Shown here piece by piece: positions 1-8,700 of a stretch of DNA of 64,000 bases. Origin of the DNA: an uncultured Collinsella sp. (GTDB lineage: Bacteria; Actinomycetota; Coriobacteriia; Coriobacteriales; Coriobacteriaceae); assembly GCA_934630375.1 (NCBI GenBank), contig CAKTVQ010000003.1, positions 1 to 64,000 of the forward strand. Direction: 5' to 3'. Each line of letters begins with the position of its first letter. The first letter of the stretch is position 1. The position numbers and the translations under genes were made by a program. The notes beneath the pieces were generated by a model. It was not told the origin of the DNA. It saw only the letters and a program-made list of their open reading frames with translations, and ran no database searches.

Positions 1-2940
1 ATCGTCCAAGGCGGCACCTTTATGTCCGATGCCACGCTGCGCGCGTTTGAGCAGCTCACCGGCGTTCATGCCGTGCGTCCCGACATCGCTGGCTGCATGG
101 GTGCCTACGGTGCGGCCCTGCTCGCCCGCGATCGCGCCGGCGCCGATGGCGTCTCGACCATCCTCTCGGCTGAGGATATCGCGCACCTCACCGTGACGCA
201 AAAGCATGTCCGTTGCGGCCGTTGCTCTAACAACTGCCAGCTTACTGTCAACGACTTTGGCGGCGGCAGGCGCTTCATTACCGGCAACCGCTGCGAGAAG
301 GGCGCTGGCCACAAAAAGCAGAAGACCGAGGCCCCCAATCTCTTCAAAAAGAAAAACGAGCTGCTCTTTAACCGCGAGGTGCTAAGCCCCGACGAGGCCC
401 CGCGCGGCACCGTCGGCATCCCGCGCGCGCTCAACATGTACGAGAACTACCCCTTCTGGCATGCGTTCTTTACGCGCCTGGGCTTTAGCGTGCAGCTGTC
501 CGAGCAGTCGAGCAAAAAGACCTACCAGGCGGGCATCGAGTCCATGCCGTCCGAGAGCGTGTGCTACCCGGCCAAGATGAGCCATGGCCACGTGATGAAC
601 CTCATCGACCGCGATGTCGACTTCATTTGGATGCCGTGCGTGCGCTGGGAGCGCAAGGAGGATCCGACTGCCGGCAACTGCTACAACTGCCCCATCGTCA
701 TGAGCTACCCCACGGCGCTGGCGCTCAACATCGACGAGATCCGCGAGCAGAACATCGAGTTCCTGTATCCGTTTGTGCCCTATCACGACAAGACCGAGCT
801 CAAGCGTCGCCTGTACCAGGTGCTCGCCGTCGATCGCGTGGCCGACGCCGAGGCCGGTCGCGGCCGCGTGCGTGGTCCCAAGATCACGCGCTCCGAGGTC
901 GATGCCGCCGTCAACGCCGCCTACGAGGCCGATGCACGTTTCCATGAGGACATCCAGACCATGGGCGAGGAAGCCCTTAAGTGGGTCGAGGACCACGGCG
1001 GCCACGGCATCGTGCTCGCCGGTCGTCCCTATCACAACGACCCCGAGATCAACCACGCCCTGCCCGAGCTTATCTCGAGCTTTGGCTTTGCGGTCTTTAC
1101 CGAGGATTCGCTCGCGCATCTGGTGAAGCCCGAGCGCCCGATCCGCGTCGTCGACCAGTGGATGTACCACAGCCGCCTGTACGCCGTCGCCCGTTTTGTG
1201 ACGATGCGCAACGACCTGGACCTGATTCAGCTCAACTCCTTCGGCTGCGGCCTGGATGCCCTGACTACCGACCAGGTGCAGGAGATCCTGGAGGCCAGCG
1301 GCAAAATTTATACCGTGCTTAAGATTGACGAGGTGTCCAACCTGGGCGCCGCACGCATCCGCATTCGCTCGCTCATGGCAGCACTCAAGGACCAAGAGGC
1401 CGAGCGTCTCGCCGAGGCCACGGCCGCGGGCGAGGCTTACGAGCAGGGCGATGCCGCGCCGGTGGCGCCCTCCACGGATGCCCCCGCGTTCGCGAGCCGC
1501 AAGTACACGTTTGAGGCCCAGCGCGAGAGCGCTTCGACCGCGTGGCCCAAGGTGCCCTTTACCGAGCAGATGCGCGACGAGGGCTACACCATCCTGTGCC
1601 CGCAGATGGCGCCGATCCACTTTGACCTGGTCAAAGAGGTATTCCGCGGTGCCGGCTACAACTTGGAGCTGCTGCCCTCGACCGACCATGACGCCGTCGA
1701 GGCGGGCCTGCGCTACGTGAACAACGACATCTGCTACCCGTCAATTCTGGTGACGGGCCAGATCATGGAGGCCGTCGAGAGCGGCCGGTACGACCTGTCT
1801 AAGACGGCCGTGGTTATCAGCCAGACCGGCGGCGGCTGCCGTGCCACCAACTACATCGCGCTCATCCGCAAGGCCCTGCGCGAGAGCGGCCACCCCGAGA
1901 TTCCGGTGATCTCGCTTTCGGCTGTGGCGCTCGGCGAGGACAACCCCGGCTTTAAGATTACGCCGGCGCTGCTCAAGCAGGCGGTCTACGCGGTACTCTT
2001 TGGTGACGTGATGATGCAGATGCTCTATCGCTGCCGCCCGTACGAGGCCACGCCCGGTGCCGCCAACGCGCTCTACGAGGAGTACATGGCGCGCGCCCGC
2101 AAGCTGGCGCCCAAGTTCAACAGGCATAACTACACCAAGCTTGCGCGCGAGGCCATCCGCGCGTTCGACACCATGCCGCTTGTGGGCGAGGGCACCAAGC
2201 CGCGCGTGGGCGTTGTCGGCGAGATCCTGGTCAAGTTCCATCCCACGGCCAACAACCACGTGGTCGATGTCATCGAGCGCGAGGGCTGCGAGGCCGTGGT
2301 GCCGGGCCTGCTCGACTTCTTCCTGTACTCCATGAGCAACGCCGAGCTGCAAAAGGACGAGCTGGGAAGCTCTGCCACCACGCGCGCTAGCATGCAGGCG
2401 CTCATCAAGCTGGTGGACTGGATGCGTACGCCGGTGGAGGAGCTGCTCGAGAAGTCCGAGCGCTTTGAGGCGCCCGAGCGCATCGGCACTATGGCCGACA
2501 AGGCCCGTACGGTGCTTTCGGTGTGTAACAACATGGGCGAGGGCTGGTTACTTACGGCCGAGATGCTCGACCTGATCGACCATGGTGCGCCCAACATCAT
2601 CTGCACGCAGCCCTTCGCGTGCCTGCCCAACCACGTGGTGGGCAAGGCCGTGATCAAGGAGTTGCGCCGCCAGCACCCCGAGAGCAATATCGTCGCGGTG
2701 GATTACGACCCCGGTGCGTCCGAGGTCAACCAGCTCAACCGTATTAAGCTCATGATCAGCGTGGCCAAGGAGAACATGCGCGCTGGCAAGGGCTTTAAGC
2801 TCGAGAAGGTGGCGCCGCTCGCGATGGACGAGGTCACCGGCCAGATGCGTGCCCATGACGGCTGCGTGAGCTGCGGGCCGGCCAGCGAGGAGGCCGTTAC
2901 ATCGGTCGCCGAGCGTCTGGGGCGTGGCATTAAGAAGTAA
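1..2940 (+). CDS. 2-hydroxyacyl-CoA dehydratase activase-like protein, DUF2229 family (5' end outside window)
   Basis: The reading frame is open from base 1, so the gene starts upstream. The first residues (IVQGGTF, then GCMGAYGAALLA) match the end of a BadF/BcrA-type ASKHA ATPase domain. A cysteine-rich linker follows (CGRCSNNC, then NRCEKGAG), then two dehydratase-like DUF2229 portions with many conserved cysteines (CYPAKMSHGH, NCYNCP, ICYPSILVTGQ, CTQPFACLPNHVVGK). The family couples an ATP-driven activator to an iron-sulfur dehydratase-like part, as in radical 2-hydroxyacyl-CoA dehydration of amino-acid fermentation, but the substrate of these large fused forms is not established. At least 979 residues are in the window; family members are often about 1400. 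A strong terminator follows 31 bases after the stop, so it ends its transcription unit. Confidence 0.85.
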   Translation: MVQGGTFMSDATLRAFEQLTGVHAVRPDIAGCMGAYGAALLARDRAGADGVSTILSAEDIAHLTVTQKHVRCGRCSNNCQLTVNDFGGGRRFITGNRCEKGAGHKKQKTEAPNLFKKKNELLFNREVLSPDEAPRGTVGIPRALNMYENYPFWHAFFTRLGFSVQLSEQSSKKTYQAGIESMPSESVCYPAKMSHGHVMNLIDRDVDFIWMPCVRWERKEDPTAGNCYNCPIVMSYPTALALNIDEIREQNIEFLYPFVPYHDKTELKRRLYQVLAVDRVADAEAGRGRVRGPKITRSEVDAAVNAAYEADARFHEDIQTMGEEALKWVEDHGGHGIVLAGRPYHNDPEINHALPELISSFGFAVFTEDSLAHLVKPERPIRVVDQWMYHSRLYAVARFVTMRNDLDLIQLNSFGCGLDALTTDQVQEILEASGKIYTVLKIDEVSNLGAARIRIRSLMAALKDQEAERLAEATAAGEAYEQGDAAPVAPSTDAPAFASRKYTFEAQRESASTAWPKVPFTEQMRDEGYTILCPQMAPIHFDLVKEVFRGAGYNLELLPSTDHDAVEAGLRYVNNDICYPSILVTGQIMEAVESGRYDLSKTAVVISQTGGGCRATNYIALIRKALRESGHPEIPVISLSAVALGEDNPGFKITPALLKQAVYAVLFGDVMMQMLYRCRPYEATPGAANALYEEYMARARKLAPKFNRHNYTKLAREAIRAFDTMPLVGEGTKPRVGVVGEILVKFHPTANNHVVDVIEREGCEAVVPGLLDFFLYSMSNAELQKDELGSSATTRASMQALIKLVDWMRTPVEELLEKSERFEAPERIGTMADKARTVLSVCNNMGEGWLLTAEMLDLIDHGAPNIICTQPFACLPNHVVGKAVIKELRRQHPESNIVAVDYDPGASEVNQLNRIKLMISVAKENMRAGKGFKLEKVAPLAMDEVTGQMRAHDGCVSCGPASEEAVTSVAERLGRGIKK

Positions 2941-2971
2941 CTGGTCTGCTATGGGCTAGATATGGGACAAA

Positions 2972-3005
2972 CGGGTGGTAGCCGTGCCGGCTACCACCCG
3001 TTTTT
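2972..3005 (+). terminator. Intrinsic terminator of the activase-like gene
   Basis: A perfect 12-bp stem (CGGGTGGTAGCC with GGCTACCACCCG) closes a 5-nt loop and is followed by five T. It lies 32 nt after the preceding stop codon. Confidence 0.85.
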
Positions 3006-3025
3006 GCTGGACATATGTTGCGCAA

Positions 3026-3535
3026 ATGACCTTGCTACAGCCTTCCGTGGGCTTGCCCGATTTTTGGGCCGGCTCGGGCTTTGAGGACAAGCTGCTGCAA
3101 GCCCAGGGCGATTTTTCGCTCAACGCGGGCCAGCACAGCGTGACGTATCTGCCGAGTTCTGATACGGCAACGACCAGTCGCTACCAGGTGCTGCTGTACG
3201 ACAACAACTTTGGTGCGGCCGAAAGCTATCCCAAGTTCGACTGGGGCCAGCTGGGCGCCGAGGTGGTGACCGACTGCAACAAGGACACGCATTCGTTTGG
3301 GCGCATCTTTACGGTGGACGAGGTGGCGCGCACCTACGAGCTCGAAGACCAGATCGCGGCGCCGTTCTCGGGCTACGTAAGCAGTGCGCAGCGCGTCGGC
3401 GATTCAGATAGTATGCTCGTGGCATCGGGCATGGCCAAGACCTTTACTGAGTACGATCGCTATGGACTGCCCATCGCCACCTACGAGATGGAAGCCGAGA
3501 AGTACATCTATCGCGTGTACAAGTACAAGTTGTAG
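3026..3535 (+). pseudogene. C-terminal remnant of an aryl-sulfate sulfotransferase (ASST) family protein
   Basis: The 169 residues from ATG 3026 resemble only the C-terminal end of ASST-type beta-propeller sulfotransferases: a GQHSVTYLP segment, LLYDNNFG, then FTVDEVARTYELE and a final YRVYKYKL. Full-length family members are about 500-600 residues, so the catalytic part is missing. The open frame runs back into the upstream terminator, and no ribosome binding site is visible before ATG 3026. I read it as a 5'-truncated relic left by a deletion that joined it to the activase-like gene. The assignment rests on motif recall, not a search; an unrelated small protein remains possible. Confidence 0.55.
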
Positions 3536-3685
3536 CGCTGCGCTTAGGTTTGACCAATGGAGTATGAAAACACGCCGTTCGCCGATGCCCCCTCCGCGAG
3601 TGGCAGCCATATGGTTTGATGTCAGAAACATATAGTTGTCGCTAGCCTGCTGGCGACGTTTGCTCTGATATCGGAGGTGCCAAGT

Positions 3686-3724
3686 ATGTTTCACGCTCCG
3701 TTAAGCAACTATCGGCTGGGCTAA
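3686..3724 (+). CDS. Possible 12-residue leader peptide coupled to the next gene
   Basis: ATG 3686 follows a strong ribosome binding site (GGAGGTG at 3673-3679). It encodes MFHAPLSNYRLG and stops at TAA 3722-3724, one base before the ATG of the 149-residue gene. That gene has no clear ribosome binding site of its own. The arrangement fits translational coupling by ribosome re-initiation. The peptide is too short to confirm from sequence alone. Confidence 0.35.
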   Translation: MFHAPLSNYRLG

Positions 3725-3725
3725 C

Positions 3726-4175
3726 ATGGGTCGCCGTGCTATTTCGATAGCCCTTGCAGTGGTCTGCCTAGCTGTACTCTTGGGCGCTACAGGGCTGTTT
3801 GCTATAAGCCGAGAAACACCCTATATGCAGGAATGCGCTTCCGAAGGGTTTGCCATTGATGGTTTCTATCGGGATGACATAACGAGTCGGGAAAGCCTGG
3901 CTTTTCATGAGGAGGACAACTGTCGATGGCAGCTGGTCGACAAAGACGGAATCTGCACAGACGGGCAGTTTAAGCGTACGGATGATCCCAATATCCTGGT
4001 ATTAAAGAAGGAAAACGGCGAAGAATTCGGCACGGTTCACGTTGCGTATATATCGCGCCGACGCAATCAGGGGCAGATTTACCTAATTAGAAATACTAAG
4101 GTGACCCGATTTTATCTTGTGAGCACCAAACCTGCGTTTACGGTGGAGTCTGGCGATGTCGATCCGGCCAGTTGA
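3726..4175 (+). CDS. Hypothetical membrane-anchored protein, 149 aa
   Basis: I do not recognise a family. Residues about 5-27 form one hydrophobic segment (a signal anchor or uncleaved signal peptide, no lipobox). The rest is soluble, with two cysteines in the middle (DNCRWQL and GICTDGQF) and a beta-rich pattern ending in a short Ser/Asp tail. The extracytoplasmic side is the likely location. Base composition is lower in GC than the neighbouring housekeeping genes and codon choice is less biased, which suggests a recent or poorly expressed gene. Its start is only one base after the stop of a short upstream frame. Confidence 0.55.
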   Translation: MGRRAISIALAVVCLAVLLGATGLFAISRETPYMQECASEGFAIDGFYRDDITSRESLAFHEEDNCRWQLVDKDGICTDGQFKRTDDPNILVLKKENGEEFGTVHVAYISRRRNQGQIYLIRNTKVTRFYLVSTKPAFTVESGDVDPAS

Positions 4176-4196
4176 TTCACGGCAATAAAACAGCGA

Positions 4197-4230
4197 GCGG
4201 GGCGCAGGTATGAACTGCTCCCCGCAATTT
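4197..4230. terminator. Weak hairpin between convergent genes
   Basis: An 11-bp stem with one mismatch (GCGGGGCGCAG with CTGCTCCCCGC) and a 7-nt loop sits between the convergent 149-aa gene and the DUF389 gene. Only a short AT stretch follows, so termination would be weak. Confidence 0.35.
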
Positions 4231-4300
4231 GCTCGTGTCCGTATCGCGTCTGCGCCTCGTCGTAGCTTGCGTCCGTGCGAGCATTCGTCCCGCTCCGGCA

Positions 4301-5440
4301 TCACTTCACATCAAACTCCACGCGATCGAGTTCGGGTACGTTGAGGTCGATGAGCTTGCGGGCGACGTGGCGGTCGTGCGCCCCGAGCGCCTCGCTTGTC
4401 GTCACATGGGCGACAATCTCGCGCTCGACAAGGCCCTCCTCGTCCCCTTCGGTAGTCGAGGTCTCGACGGCGACGGTGTAATCCTTAAAGCCTGGCAGCA
4501 CCGCCGCAAGCTCGCGCGTGGTTTCGGTGACGCCGTAGCCGTCCTGCACGCCGGCCTGCGCCGAGCCAATGGAACCCGCCGTCATAACAATGCAGGGGAT
4601 GGCAAAAATCACCGTGCCCACGATGATGCGGCGGCGCACCTTGCGCGACAGCTCGTCGACCTCGGCGTCTTCCTCAGCGGTCACAATGCCGTCGCCGTTC
4701 AGGTCGCGCTTGAGCGGCACGCGCAAAAGAAGCAGCACGGCTTCGGCAGCCAGTGCGATAAAGACCACGTTGATGCCAAACTCGTAGAGCGCCGAGAGAA
4801 ACAGCGATCCGCTTGCGATGGCGATGCCGTAGCCTGCTGCGCACAGGGGCGGCATCAGCGCGGTTGCCACGGCCACACCGGCGATGAGCGTTGCGGGCTC
4901 CTGGTCGCGTGAGTTGCCTAGGCCGCCCGCAAAGCCGCCGGCGAGCGCGACAGCGAGGTCCCACACGGTGGGCGTCGAGTTGTCGATAATGGCGGCTGTG
5001 GTGGCGCCAAGGGGCGAGAGCTTAAAGTACAACGTGGAGGTGACCAGGCAAAAGGCCATTTGCAGCGCAAGGCTGGCGACGGCTTCGACGGTAATCTCGC
5101 GGTCGAGCGTGGCGATGCCATATGCCATGGCAAGGACCGAGCCCATGAGCGGGCAGATGAGCATGGCGCCCACAATGGCGATGTCCGAGTCGATATCGAG
5201 GCCAATGCTTGCGATAAGCATGGCGATGATGAGGATGCACAGATGCGAGCCGGTTAGGCGCGCCCCGTTTACAAAGCGCTTGCGGATCACGTGATAGGGC
5301 GCGCGACCCTCGCGAATGTTGAACGCCTGCTTAAGGAAGCGGGCGGCGTTCTCCATGGCCTCGCTATGGGCGGGGCGGATGCCGTGGCGCCGGTGATGGC
5401 GTTCGCGTAGTCGCTTGATCTGTTGTTTGTCGAGTTCCAT
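4301..5440 (-). CDS. DUF389 family membrane protein with an EF-hand-like loop
   Basis: The 379-residue product starts at ATG 5440, chosen because AGGTGG lies just upstream; an in-frame ATG 49 codons earlier lacks a site. The N-terminus is basic and cytosolic-like (QQIKRLRERHHRRH). A series of hydrophobic helices carries the DUF389 hallmarks (IVGAMLICPLMGSVLAMAYG, GVAVATALMPPLCAAGYG). The biochemical role of the family is unknown. Between helices, near residues 246-257, is DLNGDGIVTAEE, which fits a canonical calcium-binding EF-hand loop (D1, N3, D5, G6, E12) and is not a usual part of the family. A soluble C-terminal region follows the last helix. Confidence 0.85.
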   Translation of the reverse strand: MELDKQQIKRLRERHHRRHGIRPAHSEAMENAARFLKQAFNIREGRAPYHVIRKRFVNGARLTGSHLCILIIAMLIASIGLDIDSDIAIVGAMLICPLMGSVLAMAYGIATLDREITVEAVASLALQMAFCLVTSTLYFKLSPLGATTAAIIDNSTPTVWDLAVALAGGFAGGLGNSRDQEPATLIAGVAVATALMPPLCAAGYGIAIASGSLFLSALYEFGINVVFIALAAEAVLLLLRVPLKRDLNGDGIVTAEEDAEVDELSRKVRRRIIVGTVIFAIPCIVMTAGSIGSAQAGVQDGYGVTETTRELAAVLPGFKDYTVAVETSTTEGDEEGLVEREIVAHVTTSEALGAHDRHVARKLIDLNVPELDRVEFDVK

Positions 5441-5599
5441 GTCCACCTCGTTCCAGCGCGGTCCGCGCAACGCGCCCGTTGTCTTAACTCTACACCGTGG
5501 CGGGCGGGGTGTCTGTTGGATGCGGAATCCGATAGGGCGGATGACGCGGGAGCAAATGCAAATCACAGGCTCAATTCGATCCCGCAAGAATATGATGCA

Positions 5600-5747
5600 C
5601 TAGCTCCTACATATGTGACGAAATTGTGAAGCACGAGAGCGTGAATTTCAAAAAATCCGCTGGTGACCAATGTTGCGCAACAGAATTCAAAAATCAGCTC
5701 CTACATTTTGAAGCGTATGGATACATCCGTGTCAAAGGGAGAAAGCC
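5600..5747 (+). promoter_or_regulatory. Upstream region of the surface-protein gene with repeats
   Basis: The 307-bp gap 5441-5747 has no gene I can support. Its AT-rich right half holds an 11-bp direct repeat AGCTCCTACAT (5602-5612 and 5696-5706) and a perfect 12-bp palindrome TGTTGCGCAACA (5670-5681) between the copies, which could be protein-binding sites. A GGGAGAAAG ribosome binding site precedes ATG 5748. I could not place a convincing -35/-10 pair. Confidence 0.35.
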
Positions 5748-8700
5748 ATGGCAAACTACAGTCCACAGCACTTTGAGCCTCGGGCCAAGGCCGTCAACGT
5801 CAAGGGCGTTGCTAACCGCGCCGTCGCAACCGTTTTGACGGCGGGCCTCATTGCTCAGCCGCTCATGTCGCCGCTGGCGGCAATCGCCGCACCGTCAACC
5901 GGTAACGGCGATTCTGTTCAGGGGGGGGGTAGTTCTGTAGAGAACACCGTTGCCGCCGGTAACCAAGCGGTCGTAAAGACGGCTGCCCAGCTGGCCGAGG
6001 AGTCGGCAAAGCAGCTCAAGGACGCTCAGGCCGCCTACGATGCCGCCCAGAAGAAGGCCGACGCGGCGGGCCAGTCTCAAAAGCAGGCGCAGCAGCAAAA
6101 GAATCAGGCCTCGCAGGCCGTGACCGATAACGCCGCCGAGCAGAACGAGGCCGAGGTAGCCGCGCTTCAGGAGAAGATCGACGAGCTTAAGGCAGCCGTC
6201 GAAAAGACCGAGCAGCAGCAGAAGAAGCTGGGCGACCTGAACGATCAGCTCGAACAAGCCAACAAGAGTGTCGAGGATAAGACCCAGGCGCTCAAGGACG
6301 CCAAGGCAAAGCAGGATGAGGCCAAGAAAGCCCTCGATGATGCCCAGGCCAAGCTCGAGGCCATGGGTATGGACGAGTACGAGGCCGCCAAGAAGGCCGT
6401 CGAGGACGCGCAGGCAAAGCTCGATGACGCCAATAAGGCCGTTACTACTGCACAGGACAATCTGGACCAGGCCAAGGCTGCCGAGGCCAGCGCCCAGCAG
6501 GAAAAGCAGAATACCGAGGCAGCTTTGACGACTGCCCAGGCCAAGAAGCAGGAGACTGCCGCTGCTCTCGCAGCCGCAACCACCGCGCGCGATAACGCCC
6601 AGCAGAAGTTCAACCAGGCGCAGGCCGCGCTCGATGCTGCCGTCTCGGGTACGGGTGTTGACCTGAGTGCGCTTGAGGCCGCCAAGAACGCTGCTGCTGG
6701 TGAGCTCAAGACCGCGCAGACGGAGCTCAATGCCGCGACGGATGCCGACGCCACCGCACAGACAAATCTGCAGGCCGCCCAGGCTGCCGTCGTTGCCGCG
6801 CAGGAGAAGGCCAACGCCGCCAACGCTGCTGTGGCATCTGCCCAGTCTGCATACGATGCGGCAAACAAGGAGTACAAGGACGCGGCCAGTAAGCGTGACG
6901 CCGCGAAGACGGCATACGAGCAGGCCCAGCAGACCGAGGCCGACAAGAAGACCGCGTACGATAAGCTTGTCGAAGTTCGCAAGCAGAAGCGCAGCGAGTG
7001 GGAGGCAGCCTGCGCTGCTTCGAACGCCGCGGAAAAGGCTTATGACGCTGCTAATGTCCAGGTTGAGGCTCTTGAGCAGCAGATTGCTGACCTCAAGTCG
7101 AACATGACCGTAGACCAGAATGTCATCAGTCAGGGTATGTTCGGCTTCATGAACTACATCATCGGCGGCAGCCAGTTCACAGCTACGCAGAAAAAGAACG
7201 CCCAGGACGCTGTATCAATGCTGACCGGCGCAGACGATAAAGCCGAGTGGTATGACAATTACGTCGATCAGAACATGTCTCGCGATACCAATCCGCTTTC
7301 CTTGGAGCAGATGCGCAACGCCCTGACATATCTCGACACCCAGAACAACCTCCGCAAGGCGAACGGTCAGTCGGCGCTTAGCGTCAGCCTCCGCATGACT
7401 GTGGCAGCCGCCCTTAATGCATCATATTCATCGAACATTTGGGGACACTCGGAGTGCTACTACGACAATGGGGAAAATCTTGCTGGCGGCGGCGGTGCAT
7501 ATACCGGCGGCGAAACCGAGGACACTCTCGGATGGCCATATACCGGTCTCTACACCGAGGAGAAAGTGAAATTCGATAAGTACGTCGAACAGTATGGTGA
7601 CGCACTTGGAAGTCATCGATATGATTCCTCCTATATCTGGTGGCACCACAACAGCATCTACAATGAGTGTGGGCACTATCTCAACATCATCGATGCCGGT
7701 GCGAAGGCTATCGGCATCGCAACCGGTAGCGGTAAGAACACCGATTCCGAGGTAACCATTTTCGACTATAGCTCTTATGACAGTCAGGCTGATTTCACTG
7801 TCTCCGAGTTCAAGAAGCTCGTGAACGACTACATCGACTCTGCCTACAACGCAGGCGGCACGCAGGCGCAGAAGGCGCAGCTCAAGGAGCTTCAGGGCAA
7901 GCTCGCCGAGGCGCAGAAGAACTTTGGAACTACTAGGGAAGCTTACTTCGCAGCTGTAAACGGGCAGGGTGCCGCCCAGGACGCTTTCACCGCAGCCGAT
8001 GTGAACATGAACACCGCCAAGGGCGAGTACGAGAAGGCCAAGTCCGGCACCGCCGCCGCGAAGACGGCATACGACGCCGCCGAAGCCAAACTCAAGGGTA
8101 TCGACGTCAAGACGCCCAAGACCAAGCTCGACGCCGCCAAGAGCGAGGCCGCTACTGCCCAGGCAGCTCTCGATAAGGCAAACGCCACGCTTGCTGACAG
8201 CAAGACGAAGGCAGCCGATGCCGCTGCTCACAAGGCGAAGGCTCGCAGCGCCCGCGATGCCGCCAAGGCAAAGTCCGATCAGGCCAATGAGGCGTATGAC
8301 AACGCCACGGCTTCGGTCAAGGACCTTACCGCCAAGTGCGATGCCGCCAAGACGGACCTTGCGAACAAGCAGGGCACGCTTGACGATGCCAAGAAGGCCG
8401 ACGACACTGCCCAGGCTGGCGTTGACAAGGCTCAGGCCGCAGATACGCACGCTGCGACCACTCTTTCGGACGCCAAGCAGGCAGTTGATGCCAAGAAGCA
8501 GGCCCTGCCCGACGCGCAGGCGAAGGCCAAGGACGCCGAGGGTGAGCTGGCCGGCGCAAACAAGGCCTTCGAGCGCTTCGCCGGCGCCCAGAAGGCGGTC
8601 GACGACGCCAAGACCGCCTATGACGCTGCCGTGGCCAGTGTCGCCGATGCCCAGAAGCAGCTCGAGGCCGCCAACGAAGCCGTCGTCGATGCGAACCTCG

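Noticed and set aside
2975..3025. Longer start (GTG 2975) for the ASST-like remnant
   Set aside because: It would place the start codon inside the terminator of the previous gene; no ribosome binding site.
5626..5838. 70-codon frame overlapping the start of the surface-protein gene
   Set aside because: It runs out of frame into the signal-peptide codons, has no ribosome binding site and an unlikely composition.
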